Below are positions 47,466 to 57,947 of a stretch of 64,000 bases of DNA, piece after piece. How positions within the stretch are numbered: position 1 is the stretch's first letter; every line of letters begins with the position of its first letter. This DNA is from Verrucomicrobiota bacterium (lineage in GTDB: Bacteria; Verrucomicrobiota; Verrucomicrobiia; Verrucomicrobiales; DEV007), in NCBI GenBank assembly GCA_963205275.1, contig CAUJIH010000106.1:1-64000 (forward strand). Direction: 5' to 3'. The notes beneath the pieces are model-generated. The model was not told where the DNA came from and made no database searches. It saw only the letters and a program-made list of their open reading frames with translations. The translations under genes were made by a program, and so were the position numbers.

Positions 47466-49268
47466 TTAGCGTCCTGATCCGCGAAAGAGGCTGGACTTCT
47501 TCTCTCCCGCCTCTCCCTTCGCCCCATCCTTGGCAGGAGCAGTTCCTGCCTTTGAATCTGTCGCGGGAGCATTCTGACTGGTGGGGGACGGACTCGGCGC
47601 GGTGGACGATGCCGGGGCGGTGGCTGGTGTCGCCGCCTTCACCGCAGCCGCTTCAGACGCAGCCGCAGCATCCAGTTTCTGAATCTGTTCTGGAGTCAGC
47701 TTCGCCGCTGCTTCCTTCAGCGTATTGACGGCGACTTCGTTTCCAGGAACAAGATCTGCTGCTCGCTTGAAATATTTGTAAGCGGTCTCGTAGTTCGGAG
47801 CAGGTGGCTGATCAGCGGCTACGAGAACTCCACGGAAATACAGCCCTCCCAAGCGGAGCAGAGCCTCAAACTGTGTAGGAGCATTCACCTGAGGAGCGGA
47901 TACCAGCTTCGCATACGCATCCGCAGCAACCTTCGCCGGAGTGCTGCCCTCCGGCACCGGAATCAGTCCAGATTCCGCCATCACACCCAAGCTGAGAATT
48001 CCCTCTGGCAAGCCCTGAGCAGCCGCCCTAGAAAACCACCCAGCCGCTGCGATGGGATCACGCAGAGTTCCGATTCCGTTCAGATAGTAAACGCCCGCTT
48101 TGTGCATCGCCGGGGCGAAGCCACCACCCGCAGCCTGAAGAAAGCCGGCGAAGGCCTTCGCAGGGTCCTGGTCCACGGAGCGGCCCTCTTCATAGAAAGT
48201 ACCTACATTGTAAAGAGCTAACGGCACCTGATTCCGTGCAGCGAGACGATAGAGCTCCAGAGCAGCGGCCGCATTCGGAGTCACATCAACCTTCCCATCA
48301 TTCGGATCGATATCGACTCCACGATCATAATACCCGGCCAAAATTAACTGTGCTGTTGCATCATTCCCTTGAGCAGCTCTCGTGAAATAGTCGAGCGCTT
48401 TGGGGAAATCCTTCGTCACCCCTGCCGTGCCGTTGGCATAGAGTTCACCCATCGTGCGGAGACCGGCTGGGACATTCTGATCCGCCAGTTTCGTGAACTT
48501 TTCGACCGCTGCCTTTGGATCTGCCGGGATCTGGCGAGCCCCGAATTTCTTTCCATCGAAAAGGATGGAACCAAGAGTCGCCAGCGCATTGGGATTTCCC
48601 GCGTCAGAGGACTTGTTCAGCCATTCCCAAGCCTTATCGTCGTCCGTTTTCTCTGCTCCGCCCGCTCCGAGATAGAACTGGGAAAGCTCGAACTGTGCCT
48701 GACTATCTCCATCGTTAGCAGCCTCCAGCAGCAGCGCCTCTGAGGCAACGGGATTGCGCTCTTCTCCCCCCAGACCATTCAGATAAATGGTCGCCATATT
48801 TCGTCGAGCTGCATTCAGTCCCCCATCGGCAGCCTTTTTGATAAAGCTCAGTCCTTCCTTCGACTTTTCCAGATCCTGGCTCGAACTCGCGAGAAGAAAG
48901 CCATAATTGTTCATCGCCTGGAGCTGTCCGAGATCAGCCGCCCGCTTGTAGTATTTCATCGCCTCCGGAATGGCATTCTGCCCTTGTCCCTGCTGAGACA
49001 ACATCCCCATTGCAAAAAGAGCGTCTTTATCATTTCCGTTTTCCGCGAGATCACGGAGCTTGTCGATGGCCTCCTGAAGAGTCGGAGAGGGAGTCTCACC
49101 CTTGGCCATGGCGGACATCGCCTTTTCCATGGCTTCGATCTGACCCACGGCTTCGGCGCTGGGTTTCACCCATTCATTGGTATCAATACCGAGGGCAGCC
49201 GCTCCATGCGAAGATGTCGCAAGGAAAGCCGAAAGTGCGAGAGCGATACAGAGGGGCCTCAGAATCAT
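47466..49268 (-). CDS. Sel1-like repeat/TPR secreted protein
   Basis: Signal peptide; repeated Sel1 units e.g. ALDYFTRAAQGNDATAQLILAGYYDRG, PIAAAGWFSRAAAQGLPEGILSLGVMAESG; low-complexity Ala/Pro/Ser C-terminus. Confidence 0.9.
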   Translation of the reverse strand: MILRPLCIALALSAFLATSSHGAAALGIDTNEWVKPSAEAVGQIEAMEKAMSAMAKGETPSPTLQEAIDKLRDLAENGNDKDALFAMGMLSQQGQGQNAIPEAMKYYKRAADLGQLQAMNNYGFLLASSSQDLEKSKEGLSFIKKAADGGLNAARRNMATIYLNGLGGEERNPVASEALLLEAANDGDSQAQFELSQFYLGAGGAEKTDDDKAWEWLNKSSDAGNPNALATLGSILFDGKKFGARQIPADPKAAVEKFTKLADQNVPAGLRTMGELYANGTAGVTKDFPKALDYFTRAAQGNDATAQLILAGYYDRGVDIDPNDGKVDVTPNAAAALELYRLAARNQVPLALYNVGTFYEEGRSVDQDPAKAFAGFLQAAGGGFAPAMHKAGVYYLNGIGTLRDPIAAAGWFSRAAAQGLPEGILSLGVMAESGLIPVPEGSTPAKVAADAYAKLVSAPQVNAPTQFEALLRLGGLYFRGVLVAADQPPAPNYETAYKYFKRAADLVPGNEVAVNTLKEAAAKLTPEQIQKLDAAAASEAAAVKAATPATAPASSTAPSPSPTSQNAPATDSKAGTAPAKDGAKGEAGEKKSSLFRGSGR

Positions 49269-49503
49269 AAGATAAGATGTGGATTAAAAGCTGTTTACAA
49301 TCAGGGAAAGGATCGATTCCGATCCATCGTCACGGGAATCCTTGTCTCTGCTTACGCAAATTGTGACACGGAAAAGCGGCGATGAGTCGGGAGGCTACGA
49401 GAAAAAGAGCAATTTGGCAAGGACAAGTTGAGAGACAAGGGATTGGTTCAGAAAGCAGCTTGAAACCCATCAAATCGAGCCCCTTTCTTCCTCTGTCCAT
49501 TTT

Positions 49504-50901
49504 TCACAAAATTTGCCGTTGCTTGGCAGAGAGATATTGCGATACGACTTCGGCGCAGAGTTGCTCTTGATCGGGGAGCGTCAGAGTTGCCCCGAGACGC
49601 CGAAGCTGTCTACCGATTTCGCGAAGATCCGCCCACTGGTAATGTCCGGCAAGACGAGTATAGATATCGGCGTCCGAGTCAGGCATGTTCTTCGGAGAAA
49701 AGATGGGCCAAGCATCCTCGGGACGAACCATGTTCACCAGAACGAGATGCTGCCGAGACACCAATGGCAAGGCCTCGAAAAACTGTTCTGCTCCCAGTGG
49801 GTCTGTAAGATCCGTGAGAACGACCAGTAGAGCGCGCCGAGAGAGACGCATCCGCAGGGCAGACATGATCTGACCGTAATCTGGAGCCACGGCTCTGGGT
49901 TCCAGAGTGTAGAGAGCATCGCGAACCAGATTGTAATGCCCTTTCCCCCGCCCGGCCCGGAGAAAGCGATCCTCGCGATCCGCAAAGCTGATGAATCCGA
50001 ACAAATCGCCCTGACGCTCAGCGACACCGGCGAGGACGAGAGCACAGTGGAGAAACTTTTCCAACTGCGTGGTCACAAACTCCTCGCCTCCCTGCGATTC
50101 CTCCAAGGTGCGGAGATCCGAAACCTCATCGGCAGGAACACGGATTTCACGGGCGCTGAGACGGGAGTGATCGACGACGACGTATATCTCCTGTGTACGC
50201 TCGATCTGATACGTGCGTGTCACTGGATGACGCCGACGAGCGGTCGCCTTCCAATCTACGTCTGCATAATCGTCGCCGAGCTGATAGTCGCGCAACTGCT
50301 CAAATTCTCGCCCTTTCCCGAGCTGTCGCATCAGGCGCATCCCGTCATTGCCACGCATGAGAAATATGGCGGCGAGCCGCCGACGCTCCGTACTCAGGTC
50401 GGGGTAAACACGAACTTCCACGGGGATCGGAAAACTGCTGCGTATCATCCAGAGTCCCATCCGCGAGCGCGTCTCTGCCTGTATGGGCCCTAGACGAAAC
50501 TGTCCCTGTCGTAGAGGGATCAGCGGATAGACAGTCGTCTGCCTCGTCACGGTGGGTAGGCTCTCCAGAAAAAGGATGCGGGGGCCGACACAACGAAACT
50601 CCGAACGAATCTCCACACCATAGCGCACATTTTTCAGGAGCGATCCCCGATTCAAAAAAACAAGAGGCAGGACGACTTCTCGCCCTTTGGTGCAACGTAG
50701 CAGTTCGGGAGATTCGACCGAGAGATTCGCTAGGCAGCGATGCGACAATGCCAGATCGACTGTAGCGAAGACTAGCACGAGCAGGATCACCAGCACCGCG
50801 ATCTGCGACTCGACACCTTCCAGCGCTACGGCGGCAGCGCAGGCAGGCACGATGAGTAAAGCAGTCAGCCAGAGGAGGGAAATGTGCGGGACAGACCGCA
50901 T
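49504..50901 (-). CDS. DUF58 domain-containing membrane protein
   Basis: TM N-terminus; GREFEQLRDYQLGDDYADVDWKATARRRHPVTRTYQIERTQEIYVVVDHSR; paired with MoxR ATPase. Confidence 0.92.
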   Translation of the reverse strand: MRSVPHISLLWLTALLIVPACAAAVALEGVESQIAVLVILLVLVFATVDLALSHRCLANLSVESPELLRCTKGREVVLPLVFLNRGSLLKNVRYGVEIRSEFRCVGPRILFLESLPTVTRQTTVYPLIPLRQGQFRLGPIQAETRSRMGLWMIRSSFPIPVEVRVYPDLSTERRRLAAIFLMRGNDGMRLMRQLGKGREFEQLRDYQLGDDYADVDWKATARRRHPVTRTYQIERTQEIYVVVDHSRLSAREIRVPADEVSDLRTLEESQGGEEFVTTQLEKFLHCALVLAGVAERQGDLFGFISFADREDRFLRAGRGKGHYNLVRDALYTLEPRAVAPDYGQIMSALRMRLSRRALLVVLTDLTDPLGAEQFFEALPLVSRQHLVLVNMVRPEDAWPIFSPKNMPDSDADIYTRLAGHYQWADLREIGRQLRRLGATLTLPDQEQLCAEVVSQYLSAKQRQIL

Positions 50902-50957
50902 GATCTAGAACAAAATGAGTCAGCAGACAGTAAGAGAGATGTGCTCCTGGATTTAAT

Positions 50958-51950
50958 CTAACGAGGAACAGGAACGGCTTCGAGGATCTTCTCAACCGCC
51001 TCGCGGAGCGTTACTCCCTCGATTTCATACTCAGGTCGCAACACGATCCGATGCCCCAGCACTGCGGCAGCCATCATGCGAATATCATCAGGGATCACGT
51101 AATCTCGTTCCTCCAGCGCTGCTCGTGCACGACTGGAGAGCAATAGCGCCTGCGTCGCTCGCGGTCCCGCTCCGACTAGGATGCTGTCCTGCATACGAGA
51201 CTGGCGCACGATTTCGACTGCATAGTTCAGCAAATCCTGGCTGACCCGGACAGTCTCCATCGCAGCACGCATCCGCACGATTTCAGCCTCGGCGAGCACG
51301 GCTTTGACGGCTCCGCGTTCGAGAATCAGCTCAGGAGACTGTCCACTGAGCAGCGAAGCAGCGAGCGCTCGCTCCTCCTCTGCTGTGGGATAGTCCATCT
51401 CAATACGGAGCAAGAAGCGATCCTTTTGCGCCTCCGGCAATGGATAAGTGCCTTCATATTCGGCGGGATTCTGCGTGGCGAAGACAGTGAAGCTATCGGG
51501 AAGGCGATGTGTTTCTCCGTCGATGGTGACAGATCGCTCCTGCATGGCCTGCAGTAGGGCAGACTGTGTCTTCGCCGGGGCACGGTTGATCTCGTCGGCG
51601 AGTAGAAAGGAGGTGAACACTGGTCCTTTCACCAGTCGAAAGGAATTTTCTCGCAAGTCGAAAACTCTCGTCCCTACGATATCCGATGGCATGAGGTCGG
51701 GAGTGAACTGGATACGAGAGAACTCACTGTCCAGCACGCGAGCGAGAGTGCGGACGAGCAGAGTCTTGCCGATGCCAGGCACGCCTTCGAGAAGGATATG
51801 CTGACCAGTAAAAATCGCGATTAGACACTGATCGACCACCTGATGCTGACCGATGATTACCTTGGCCACCTCTTGTCGCGCTCGGAGCAAAATTTGCTGA
51901 ATCGTTTCATTGAGGACTCCTGTTTCGTCGTTCTGGGGCGAATCTGTTTC
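50958..51950 (-). CDS. MoxR-family AAA ATPase
   Basis: ATG 51950; Walker A HILLEGVPGIGKTLLVRTLA; ADEINRAPAKTQSALLQAMQER; FATQNPAEYEGTYPLPEAQKDRFLLRI. Confidence 0.95.
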   Translation of the reverse strand, partial: ETDSPQNDETGVLNETIQQILLRARQEVAKVIIGQHQVVDQCLIAIFTGQHILLEGVPGIGKTLLVRTLARVLDSEFSRIQFTPDLMPSDIVGTRVFDLRENSFRLVKGPVFTSFLLADEINRAPAKTQSALLQAMQERSVTIDGETHRLPDSFTVFATQNPAEYEGTYPLPEAQKDRFLLRIEMDYPTAEEERALAASLLSGQSPELILERGAVKAVLAEAEIVRMRAAMETVRVSQDLLNYAVEIVRQSRMQDSILVGAGPRATQALLLSSRARAALEERDYVIPDDIRMMAAAVLGHRIVLRPEYEIEGVTLREAVEKILEAVPVPR

Positions 51951-52102
51951 CATGACGTGATTCTTTTCGCACATCCGGCGGGATTTCTCACTCTCTTTCC
52001 ACTCGAGAAGCAGGAATTCTTATTGATCAAAGCCACCCGGACTTGCCACGAGCAGAGTGCTCGGCAGAGTTGCAGGAAAATGAAGATAGCCGACGGTGAG
52101 GG

Positions 52103-52630
52103 ATGCTCGTGATTTCTATCGCTGCCCTCGCTGAAGAGCGGATTATTGGTTCATCCAAAGGCAAAATTCCGTGGAAACTGCCTCGTGACAAGGCGCATTT
52201 TCGCGCTTGCACTGCGGGACGGTGGCTGCTGGTGGGGCGGAAGACCTACGACGAAATGACCGGATGGTTCGAGGATAGGACACCCATCGTACTGACGTCC
52301 GATCGAGAATTTCGCACGAATGTCTCCGGACATCGAGTCGCACACTCCTTGGCGGAGGCGATCGATCTGGCCAGAGGAGCAGGGGTCTCAGAACTGATGG
52401 TCTGCGGTGGGGCGCACACATACGCTACAGCACTGCCGATGACGGACCGCCTCATTCTGACTCGCATCGCACTGAAAGTCGATGATGAAAATGCCCCGCG
52501 CTTTCCGGAATTTGAGACCTCGGGAGAGTGGCAACTGATAAGCGCTGAAGAATGGCCCGCAGAAGATGGAGGTCCCGCAGCGAGGCTGGAGATGTACGAT
52601 AGAATTCGGGGATCAGACAAAATGATCTGA
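52103..52630 (+). CDS. folA: Dihydrofolate reductase
   Basis: MLVISIAALAEERIIGSSKGKIPWKLPRDKAHFRACTAGRWLLVGRKTYDEM. Confidence 0.9.
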   Translation: MLVISIAALAEERIIGSSKGKIPWKLPRDKAHFRACTAGRWLLVGRKTYDEMTGWFEDRTPIVLTSDREFRTNVSGHRVAHSLAEAIDLARGAGVSELMVCGGAHTYATALPMTDRLILTRIALKVDDENAPRFPEFETSGEWQLISAEEWPAEDGGPAARLEMYDRIRGSDKMI

Positions 52631-52670
52631 CGAATATCGGACAGCTCAGTTCTACGATTCGTGCGCAATT

Positions 52671-54128
52671 TCACAAATCGATCACGAATCCGCCTCCGAT
52701 CGTGACGGCTTTCGCTACGTCGAGCGGAACCCACCGCAATTCGTATTTCGGCCCCCAGGAGTCGCTCACTGCAAGTTCGTTGGTCGCCGTGTTGTATCCG
52801 ATAATCATGCAAATGTGAAAATTCTCGCTTGGAACCAGTTTCTTGCCCGCCTCTTCTCCTGTCGTCTTCGCTTTTTCTGTCCAAGCAGCCCAGTCGCTTT
52901 GCTGCTGTCGCTCTTCCGTCCAAGCATTCGCCAGTTTGTTATAGTCTTCGAGCGAAGCCATTTGCCACAGAACGGGGACGCCCTTGTCGATGTATCGAGA
53001 GACGGCTCGGGTGGTCAGCTTCTCTTGCAGAGTCAGATCGCTAATTCGACGAGATTTACTGCGAATGATCCGCTTTGCGTCCTCAGCGAGCTTGCTGGTG
53101 TTCGTACCTCCACCGGGGGCGGTGGCAGCGGTCGCGAGCAGATACATGTCAGCGGGGACTTTCATGTAGCGCATCGCTCGCTCAAAGGTCGCCGGAGCAC
53201 AGTATCCCTTCGGTCCTTGATTTACCATGGGGATATTCGTAATCAGGACGTCGCCATTCTCTTCGTGTTTGACATTGGCCAGAAGAACTTTACGCAACTC
53301 CTGATCATACACCTCAGACTGCTTTCCTGCTTGGTCAGCCAAGCCTGGAGGCACGATCAGGAGGTGGACATACTCGCCTTCCATTTCCGACAGAATGAAG
53401 GAGTGGCTGGCATAGTCCCATCGTTTCGCGGTGCGACGATCATCCTTTTCTCCATATCGCTGCGTGATCGCGACGCCGAAGGCTTCGCTCAAGGCCAGCG
53501 CAATGGCGGCCGCATCCCGTTTGATGGCTCCATTGAGATCGCTGGCAGATGGTAGCTCACCCTTCGACTGAAAATGCTCTTCACCCTCCCCGACTTCGCT
53601 CCCGTAGTCTCCTTTGTTGGCAAAAACCAGAGAAAATTGCTCCACCTTTCCCTGCTTGTCCCCATAAAGCACACAACTGTATGGGTGAGCGTTCAGGAAG
53701 CCGTAGTTCAACTGCGGATACAGTCGATAGCTGCTGGTCTCCTCTGTTTTTGACTCACCGGGCCATTTCAGACGCTCTGCAACCCTCTCTGCTGGCTCAT
53801 CCCACAGGGTCAGATCCGAACTGAACAGCGGATGGCCGACCGCCTGATTGACCTTCCCCAGATTCTCCTTCATCTTCGCCGTCTCTTCGGCTTTCCACGC
53901 AGAGAGTCGCTCGAAACTGGGATCATCCAGTGCTGTCAGTGGAACGGTATATGTCTGCGAGCCGAGACTAAAACTGACCTCGTTATCGGTGAGGCTGAGT
54001 GGTTCGATTTCCAGAGTGCGCCCGGTTTCCTTCTGTGTGATTTGGATCGTTCCTGCCTGTGATGATACGGAGAAGCGGATGAATCCGATTAGTAGCAGGA
54101 CGAGTAAAGGGTAACGGGTAGAAAACAT
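52671..54128 (-). CDS. Secreted protein with C-terminal C39-like papain-fold peptidase domain
   Basis: Signal peptide; NIPMVNQGPKGYCAPATFERAMRYM (Cys), ENFHICMIIGYNTATNELAVSDSWG (His/Asp). Confidence 0.8.
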   Translation of the reverse strand: MFSTRYPLLVLLLIGFIRFSVSSQAGTIQITQKETGRTLEIEPLSLTDNEVSFSLGSQTYTVPLTALDDPSFERLSAWKAEETAKMKENLGKVNQAVGHPLFSSDLTLWDEPAERVAERLKWPGESKTEETSSYRLYPQLNYGFLNAHPYSCVLYGDKQGKVEQFSLVFANKGDYGSEVGEGEEHFQSKGELPSASDLNGAIKRDAAAIALALSEAFGVAITQRYGEKDDRRTAKRWDYASHSFILSEMEGEYVHLLIVPPGLADQAGKQSEVYDQELRKVLLANVKHEENGDVLITNIPMVNQGPKGYCAPATFERAMRYMKVPADMYLLATAATAPGGGTNTSKLAEDAKRIIRSKSRRISDLTLQEKLTTRAVSRYIDKGVPVLWQMASLEDYNKLANAWTEERQQQSDWAAWTEKAKTTGEEAGKKLVPSENFHICMIIGYNTATNELAVSDSWGPKYELRWVPLDVAKAVTIGGGFVIDL

Positions 54129-54250
54129 GACCAGACTCTCAAAATGAACCTTTCACTCTGCAACTCGCAGGGCATGGATTCATCCTAATGAAACTGATCT
54201 TCCTTTGGCAAGGATTTTTCTCGTCAGTGGAAATTTTCTATCAATTGACC

Positions 54251-54946
54251 TCAGAGCGGTTTCACTGCGATGCTCTGATAGTGGACTTCACTATCCGGAT
54301 CATGCGCCTGAATGGCGAAGGTGCCTTCGGAGACTCGTCGCCCATCGGTAGCGCCTTCTCCGGGACCGCCCTCGGGTTCGGTATAGTCAACGGTGGTCTC
54401 TCCATTGACCTGAATGACGATATGCTTTCCCCGGACGATGATGTGGTAGTCGAACCACTCTCCGTCGGTGCTAGGAGACTTCGCGCGGATCGTGTTCAGT
54501 CCTCCTTTGGGCTCCTGTTCACCTTCCTTGAGCACGACGATATTGCGGATGCCATAGAGACTCCCTGTCTTCTTCGGATCCTTGTGCGTCGAATTGACCT
54601 GACACTCGTATCCCTTAGCCGGCCAGCCTTCAGGCTGGAATTCGGTATGAAAATAGACGCCACTATTGGCTCCGGGCCAGGTTTTCGCACGGACTTTCAA
54701 CTCGAAGTCTTTGAACTTTCCCCCGTGAACATCACCGATGTAGAAGAGATGGCCTCTCGGCCCTTTCACGACTAACTCGCCGTCTTTGACTGAAAAGCTG
54801 CCGGGATTTTCCGAAGCCTTCCATCCATCGAGATTCTTTCCGTTGAACAACTCAATAAATCCGTCTTCGGCACGGAGCTTGCTGACCGAAGGCAGTGCCG
54901 CAACGAGAAGGAAAAGGAAAAGGAAACAAATACGAGAAATTTTCAT
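54251..54946 (-). CDS. Secreted DUF1080 / 3-keto-disaccharide hydrolase domain protein
   Basis: Signal peptide MKISRICFLFLFLLVAALPSVSKLRA; GFIELFNGKNLDGWKASENPGSFSVKDGELVVKG; NSGVYFHTEFQPEGWPAKGYECQVNSTH. Confidence 0.92.
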   Translation of the reverse strand: MKISRICFLFLFLLVAALPSVSKLRAEDGFIELFNGKNLDGWKASENPGSFSVKDGELVVKGPRGHLFYIGDVHGGKFKDFELKVRAKTWPGANSGVYFHTEFQPEGWPAKGYECQVNSTHKDPKKTGSLYGIRNIVVLKEGEQEPKGGLNTIRAKSPSTDGEWFDYHIIVRGKHIVIQVNGETTVDYTEPEGGPGEGATDGRRVSEGTFAIQAHDPDSEVHYQSIAVKPL

Positions 54947-55058
54947 TGGATGCAGCGGACACGGAATCTGCTCGTAGAAATTTCGCAATTCCGGATACAT
55001 GCCATTCTGAAAAAGAATCCGTTTGCTAAATCACTCTGGTGATCCGTTCATAGCGCCG

Positions 55059-56360
55059 ATGTCGGCACCCACTCTTAAAATCGGTCTGGCCGGTTTCGGT
55101 AACGTCGGGGCAGGCGTGTATCGGAACTTGGAAAAGAATCGGAAACTCCTTTGCGAACGAACAGGCTATCATCTCGAAATCTCCCGAATCGCGGTGAGGA
55201 ATCGAGAGAAGGCACGTCTGGCGGAGGCCCCGACGGAGTTGTTTACCGAAAATCTATCTGACCTTCTCGACGATCCGGAGATTTCGATCATCGTGGAGTT
55301 AATCGGAGGCACCGATCAGGCCTTCGATTTGATCAAAGGCGCGTTGGAGCGAGGGAAATCGGTGGTCACGGGAAATAAGGCACTGCTGGCCGAGCGAGGG
55401 CGGGAGCTGTTCGCCATCGCCGAGGCCTGTGATCGCCCGATCCACTATGAAGCGGCCGTCGCGGGAGGAATTCCGATCATCAAGGCGATGCAGGAATCTC
55501 TGATCGCAAACCATATCCAATCGGTCACAGGAATTATCAATGGTACCTGCAATTACATTCTGACACGCATGTTCGAGGCAGGACTGAGCTACGAAACGGC
55601 ACTGGCCGAAGCTCAGGAACTCGGCTATGCAGAGGCCGACCCGGCACTGGATATCAGCGGCTGGGACGCCGCACACAAAGCGATCATCCTGGCATCCCTC
55701 AGCTACGGTCGCTGGGTGCCGTGCGACCAAATTCACGTCGAGGGGATCGAGAATATTCGCTCCGAGGACGTAAACTTTGCCACGACGCTGGGCTATGTGA
55801 TCAAACTTCTGGGCGTGATTCGATTGCATTCGGAGACGCGATCAATCGAGCTGCGCGTCCAGCCCTCTCTGCTACCGGTCCGGCACATACTCGCCTCGGT
55901 GAAGGGCGTCTTCAATGCTGTCGCTGTACAGGGCGATCTCGTGGGCGAGACGATTTTCTATGGCTCAGGCGCAGGGGCTGATCCGACCTCCAGTTCCGTA
56001 ATCGCCGACATCGCAGATGCGGCGATGTGGACGCGCCCCAATCCCGGCTCGGGCCTAGTGACGCATTCGCTCTATGGCGACACCTTGCCCATCGGAGACA
56101 GCATATCGAAATACTATCTGCGCGTCGATGCTGAGGATAGACCAGGGGTGTTGGCGAGGATCGCGGCTGTGCTGGGTGAAAATGAGATCGGTATCCTGTC
56201 AGTAATCCAACCGGAGGAACATGAGGCGGATACGGCACCCATCGTTCTGATGCTGCACTATGCACCTTATCGACGTATCCTGACCGCACTGGATCAGATC
56301 GCTCTACTCGACTGCGTCCGGGGGCGTCCGATCCTAATGCGAGTGGAAGATGTCGGTTGA
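55059..56360 (+). CDS. hom: Homoserine dehydrogenase with C-terminal ACT-like domain
   Basis: ORF 55023..56360; KIGLAGFGNVGAGVYRNLEKN; SVVTGNKALLAERG; GIINGTCNYILTRM; C-terminal YYLRVDAEDRPGVLARIAAVLGENEIGILSVIQ. Confidence 0.96.
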   Translation: MSAPTLKIGLAGFGNVGAGVYRNLEKNRKLLCERTGYHLEISRIAVRNREKARLAEAPTELFTENLSDLLDDPEISIIVELIGGTDQAFDLIKGALERGKSVVTGNKALLAERGRELFAIAEACDRPIHYEAAVAGGIPIIKAMQESLIANHIQSVTGIINGTCNYILTRMFEAGLSYETALAEAQELGYAEADPALDISGWDAAHKAIILASLSYGRWVPCDQIHVEGIENIRSEDVNFATTLGYVIKLLGVIRLHSETRSIELRVQPSLLPVRHILASVKGVFNAVAVQGDLVGETIFYGSGAGADPTSSSVIADIADAAMWTRPNPGSGLVTHSLYGDTLPIGDSISKYYLRVDAEDRPGVLARIAAVLGENEIGILSVIQPEEHEADTAPIVLMLHYAPYRRILTALDQIALLDCVRGRPILMRVEDVG

Positions 56361-56473
56361 GCGTCTTCAAAGTGTTCCGAGAAATCACTCGTGCGCTTGT
56401 CTTTACGAAGAAATGCTGCAAGATTCCCCTTCTACAGTTTAATCTATCTTAATTTTCGAGTTTCTCTTCTAGC

Positions 56474-57841
56474 ATGGAATTTGTCTCTACCCGAGGAAGC
56501 AGCAGTCCGGTCAGCTTTAATGAGGCCTTCGCGCGCGGTCTAGCTCCCGATGGCGGCCTCTATGTCCCGCGCCATCTTCCGCTGCTTCCTCAGACGATCC
56601 TCGTAGAAGAAGCGATGCCGTATGCGGCGATGGCTTGGGATTTCCTCCGTCTCTTTGATACAGACCACGATCCGGATCACCTGTTCGAGATCATCGATCA
56701 GGCCTACGGAAGCTTTAGTGATACGATCAATGCTCCACTAGTCCAACTGGATGACAAACTGTTCGTCCTAGAACTATTCCACGGACCGAGTCTGTCGTTC
56801 AAGGATTTCGGTCTTCAGCTCGTCGGAAGTCTCTTCCAGGAGCAAGTCGAGCGCACGGGTGTTCCGATCAACGTTCTCGGAGCGACTTCCGGTGACACAG
56901 GAGCGGCAGCCATTCACGGCTTAGCGGGTAAAAAGGGAGCGCGGGTTTTCATCCTGTATCCGGAAGGGCGAATCTCCGAACTGCAGGAGCGCCAAATGGC
57001 CTGTACGGGAGCAGAAAATATTTTCCCGATTCCGATTCAGGGAACTTTTGACGACGCTCAAGCGATTATTAAGGAGTTGTTCGGAGACGAGTCCTTCACG
57101 AAGAAGATGCGACTGTCGGCAGTAAATTCGATCAACATCGTCCGCATTCTGGCCCAGTGCGCATACTACATTCACGCCTTTACCCAGCTTCCACCCGAAG
57201 CGGGCGACGAGATGGAGTTCGCAGTCCCGACCGGGAATTTCGGAAATGTCTTCGCCGGTTGGCTAGTCCACCAGATGGGCCTGCCTGTGGATCGCTTCGT
57301 AGTAGCGACAAATGAGAATGATATCCTTTATCGCTTCTTCACCACAGGAGAATACCGTCCGGAAGCGGTGCATCCCAGCCATGCGCCGTCCATGGATATC
57401 CAGATCGCCTCGAATTTCGAGCGTTTCCTCTACTATCACAATGAGAAGAACGCCGAAGCTACGAAACAGGCGATGGCGAATTTCCAAAAAAGCGGATCGA
57501 TCTGCATTCCGAATTTTGATCCGAGCAATTTCGTGGCGACCCGCAGCACGGACTCGGACATCCTTGAGAATATCCGCCATGTGAAGCAGAAATACGATTA
57601 CATCGTCGATCCTCACACCGCTTGCGCCTTCCAAGGACTGGATACGAATTCTAACGCGACTCGCGTAGTACTAGCGACTGCCCATCCCGCGAAATTCCCG
57701 ACTGTCATCCGAGAAGCACTTGGAGTCACTCCGACGGAACCGACGCTGGAGCAAATCAAAAAAACCCAGCTAGTAAAGTATCCGGTGGCAGCGAATGCCG
57801 CCGCTGTTCGCAGATTTTTGGAAGAAAACGGGATCGAATAG
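56474..57841 (+). CDS. thrC: Threonine synthase
   Basis: MEFVSTRGSSSPVSFNEAFARGLAPDGGLYVPRHLP; HGPSLSFKDFGLQLVG; LGATSGDTGAAAIHGLAGK. Confidence 0.96.
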   Translation: MEFVSTRGSSSPVSFNEAFARGLAPDGGLYVPRHLPLLPQTILVEEAMPYAAMAWDFLRLFDTDHDPDHLFEIIDQAYGSFSDTINAPLVQLDDKLFVLELFHGPSLSFKDFGLQLVGSLFQEQVERTGVPINVLGATSGDTGAAAIHGLAGKKGARVFILYPEGRISELQERQMACTGAENIFPIPIQGTFDDAQAIIKELFGDESFTKKMRLSAVNSINIVRILAQCAYYIHAFTQLPPEAGDEMEFAVPTGNFGNVFAGWLVHQMGLPVDRFVVATNENDILYRFFTTGEYRPEAVHPSHAPSMDIQIASNFERFLYYHNEKNAEATKQAMANFQKSGSICIPNFDPSNFVATRSTDSDILENIRHVKQKYDYIVDPHTACAFQGLDTNSNATRVVLATAHPAKFPTVIREALGVTPTEPTLEQIKKTQLVKYPVAANAAAVRRFLEENGIE

Positions 57842-57947
57842 CCTTCCTTATTCGGGATGGCTAATTTTCTCGTGTTGAGAAGATGAAAATCCTAACGGGG
57901 ATGCTACACTGGCCTGCTTGTATTCCGACGAGGACGGAAGCCGCCTC

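Noticed and set aside
52246-52923. 225-aa minus-strand ORF overlapping folA and the C39-like gene
   Set aside because: Antisense to DHFR and out of frame with the C39-like gene; no motif.
54188-54775. 195-aa plus-strand ORF opposite the DUF1080 gene
   Set aside because: Antisense to a clearly recognisable DUF1080 protein.
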